Made by a program: the position numbers and the translations under genes. From the NCBI GenBank assembly GCA_007121975.1, contig SKJO01000513.1, positions 1 through 5,483 on the forward strand: DNA of 5,483 nt. Direction: 5' to 3'. The notes beneath the pieces are model-generated. The model did no database searches and was not told the origin of the DNA. It saw only the letters and a list, made by a program, of their open reading frames with translations. The stretch comes from Nitriliruptoraceae bacterium (GTDB lineage: Bacteria; Actinomycetota; Nitriliruptoria; Nitriliruptorales; Nitriliruptoraceae). Below are positions 4,660 through 5,483 of the stretch, one piece after another. Within the stretch, counting starts at the first letter, position 1. Every line of letters starts with the position of its first letter.

Positions 4660-5483
4660 ATGGAACCGCAGGCCTCCCTGCTGCCAGCCGCCGCCGTCCT
4701 GGCGCCGGCCATCACGTCCATGCTGATCGTGTTGACCCGCCGGTCACCGAACCTGCGCGACGGCATCCTGGTCGCGGGTGCCGCGGTCACCTTCGCACTG
4801 ATCGTGGCCATCACCCCGGCGGCGTTCCGCGGCGACGTGCTGTCCACCTCGCTCGGCCAGCTGATCCCGGGCGTCGAGCTGTCGCTGACCGCCGATGCGA
4901 TGGGGATGATCTTCGCGCTGCTGGCGTCCTTCCTGTGGGTGCTCGCCGGGTTCTACGCCATCGGCTACATGCGCGGCGACCAGGCCAAGAACCAGACCCG
5001 GTTCTACGCCTTCTACGCGCTGTGCCTGTCGACCGCGTTCGCCGTGGCCTTCGCCGGTGACCTGCTCACCTTCTTCATCGCCTACGAGCTGCTCACCGTC
5101 ACCACCTACCCGCTGGTGACCCACAAGGGCGACGCCAAGGCGATCCGCGCCGGGCGCACCTACCTCGGCTACCTGCTCACCGGTGGCGCGCTGGTGCTGC
5201 TGGCACTCGTCATCGTGTTCGCCACGACCGGGCAGCTCACCTTCGAGGCCGGCGGGTTCGTCGCCGGCCAGATGTCCACCGGACTGATCATCCTGGTCTT
5301 CGTCCTGTTCGCGATCGGGTTCGGCACCAAGGCCGGCCTGATGCCGCTGCACGCCTGGCTGCCGGGCGCGATGGTCGCCCCCACCCCGGTGAGCGCGCTG
5401 CTGCACGCCGTCGCGGTCGTCAAGGGTGGGGTGTTCGCCGTCGGCCGGGCGATCGGCTTCGTGGTCGGTCCCGGCGCGCTCGC
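4660..5483 (+). CDS. Proton-conducting antiporter subunit, MrpD/NuoM-like, partial
   Basis: The gene runs off the right edge; 274 complete codons are visible, about half of a usual 500-residue subunit. The product is a polytopic membrane protein of the proton-translocating NuoL/M/N-MrpA/D family (Proton_antipo_M domain). Visible hallmarks are the helix-5 glutamate E143 in FFIAYELLTVTTYPLV, the helix-7 lysine K224 in GFGTKAGLMPLHAWLPGA, and the helix-8 lysine K255 in HAVAVVKGGVF. It differs clearly from the MrpD at 871-2427, for example in APTPVSALLHA versus AGPAVTALFSG after HAWLP. It is therefore a paralogue and not a recent duplicate. It follows a terminator-like stem and has its own ribosome binding site, so it probably begins a second operon. 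Whether that module is another cation antiporter, part of a hydrogenase-like or complex I-like assembly, or an inorganic carbon transporter of the DabB kind cannot be decided from half a gene. Confidence 0.88.
   Translation, partial: MEPQASLLPAAAVLAPAITSMLIVLTRRSPNLRDGILVAGAAVTFALIVAITPAAFRGDVLSTSLGQLIPGVELSLTADAMGMIFALLASFLWVLAGFYAIGYMRGDQAKNQTRFYAFYALCLSTAFAVAFAGDLLTFFIAYELLTVTTYPLVTHKGDAKAIRAGRTYLGYLLTGGALVLLALVIVFATTGQLTFEAGGFVAGQMSTGLIILVFVLFAIGFGTKAGLMPLHAWLPGAMVAPTPVSALLHAVAVVKGGVFAVGRAIGFVVGPGAL

Overview
The window is GC-rich bacterial DNA in which every gene reads on the + strand, with strong G/C preference at third codon positions and GTG as well as ATG starts. This fits a high-GC actinobacterium. 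The secreted protein here is very acidic and has no lysine. Together with a sodium/proton antiporter operon, that hints at a salt- or alkali-adapted lineage (for example the Nitriliruptoria), but this is inference from style, not identification.

Positions 30-3411 hold six consecutive genes of a multisubunit Na+(K+)/H+ antiporter of the Mrp/Mnh/Pha type, in the canonical order mrpB-mrpC-mrpD-mrpE-mrpF-mrpG. Each gene overlaps the next by four bases (ATGA or GTGA), so the subunits are probably translated in a coupled way from one mRNA. MrpD carries the expected membrane Glu and Lys residues of the proton-conducting NuoL/M/N family. MrpB, C, F and G are small membrane subunits, and MrpE has a shortened N-terminus. 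The large MrpA subunit would lie just upstream; at most its last codons are inside the window.

Positions 3412-3651 are a 240-base gap containing two adjacent hairpins and a perfect 13-bp direct repeat spaced 33 bp apart. Positions 3652-4443 encode a secreted chymotrypsin-fold (S1 family) serine protease with a complete His-Asp-Ser triad and a signal peptide. It is followed by a 19-bp stem-loop, a likely terminator.

From 4660 to the right edge runs the start of a second, different proton-conducting antiporter subunit (MrpD/NuoM-like). This opens another ion-transport module whose remainder is outside the window. The protease therefore sits as a single gene between two ion-translocating modules. 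Nothing resembling a mobile element, CRISPR array, tRNA or rRNA was seen. The most interesting points are the lysine-free acidic protease between two antiporter modules, its repeat- and hairpin-bearing leader, and the second antiporter-like subunit.
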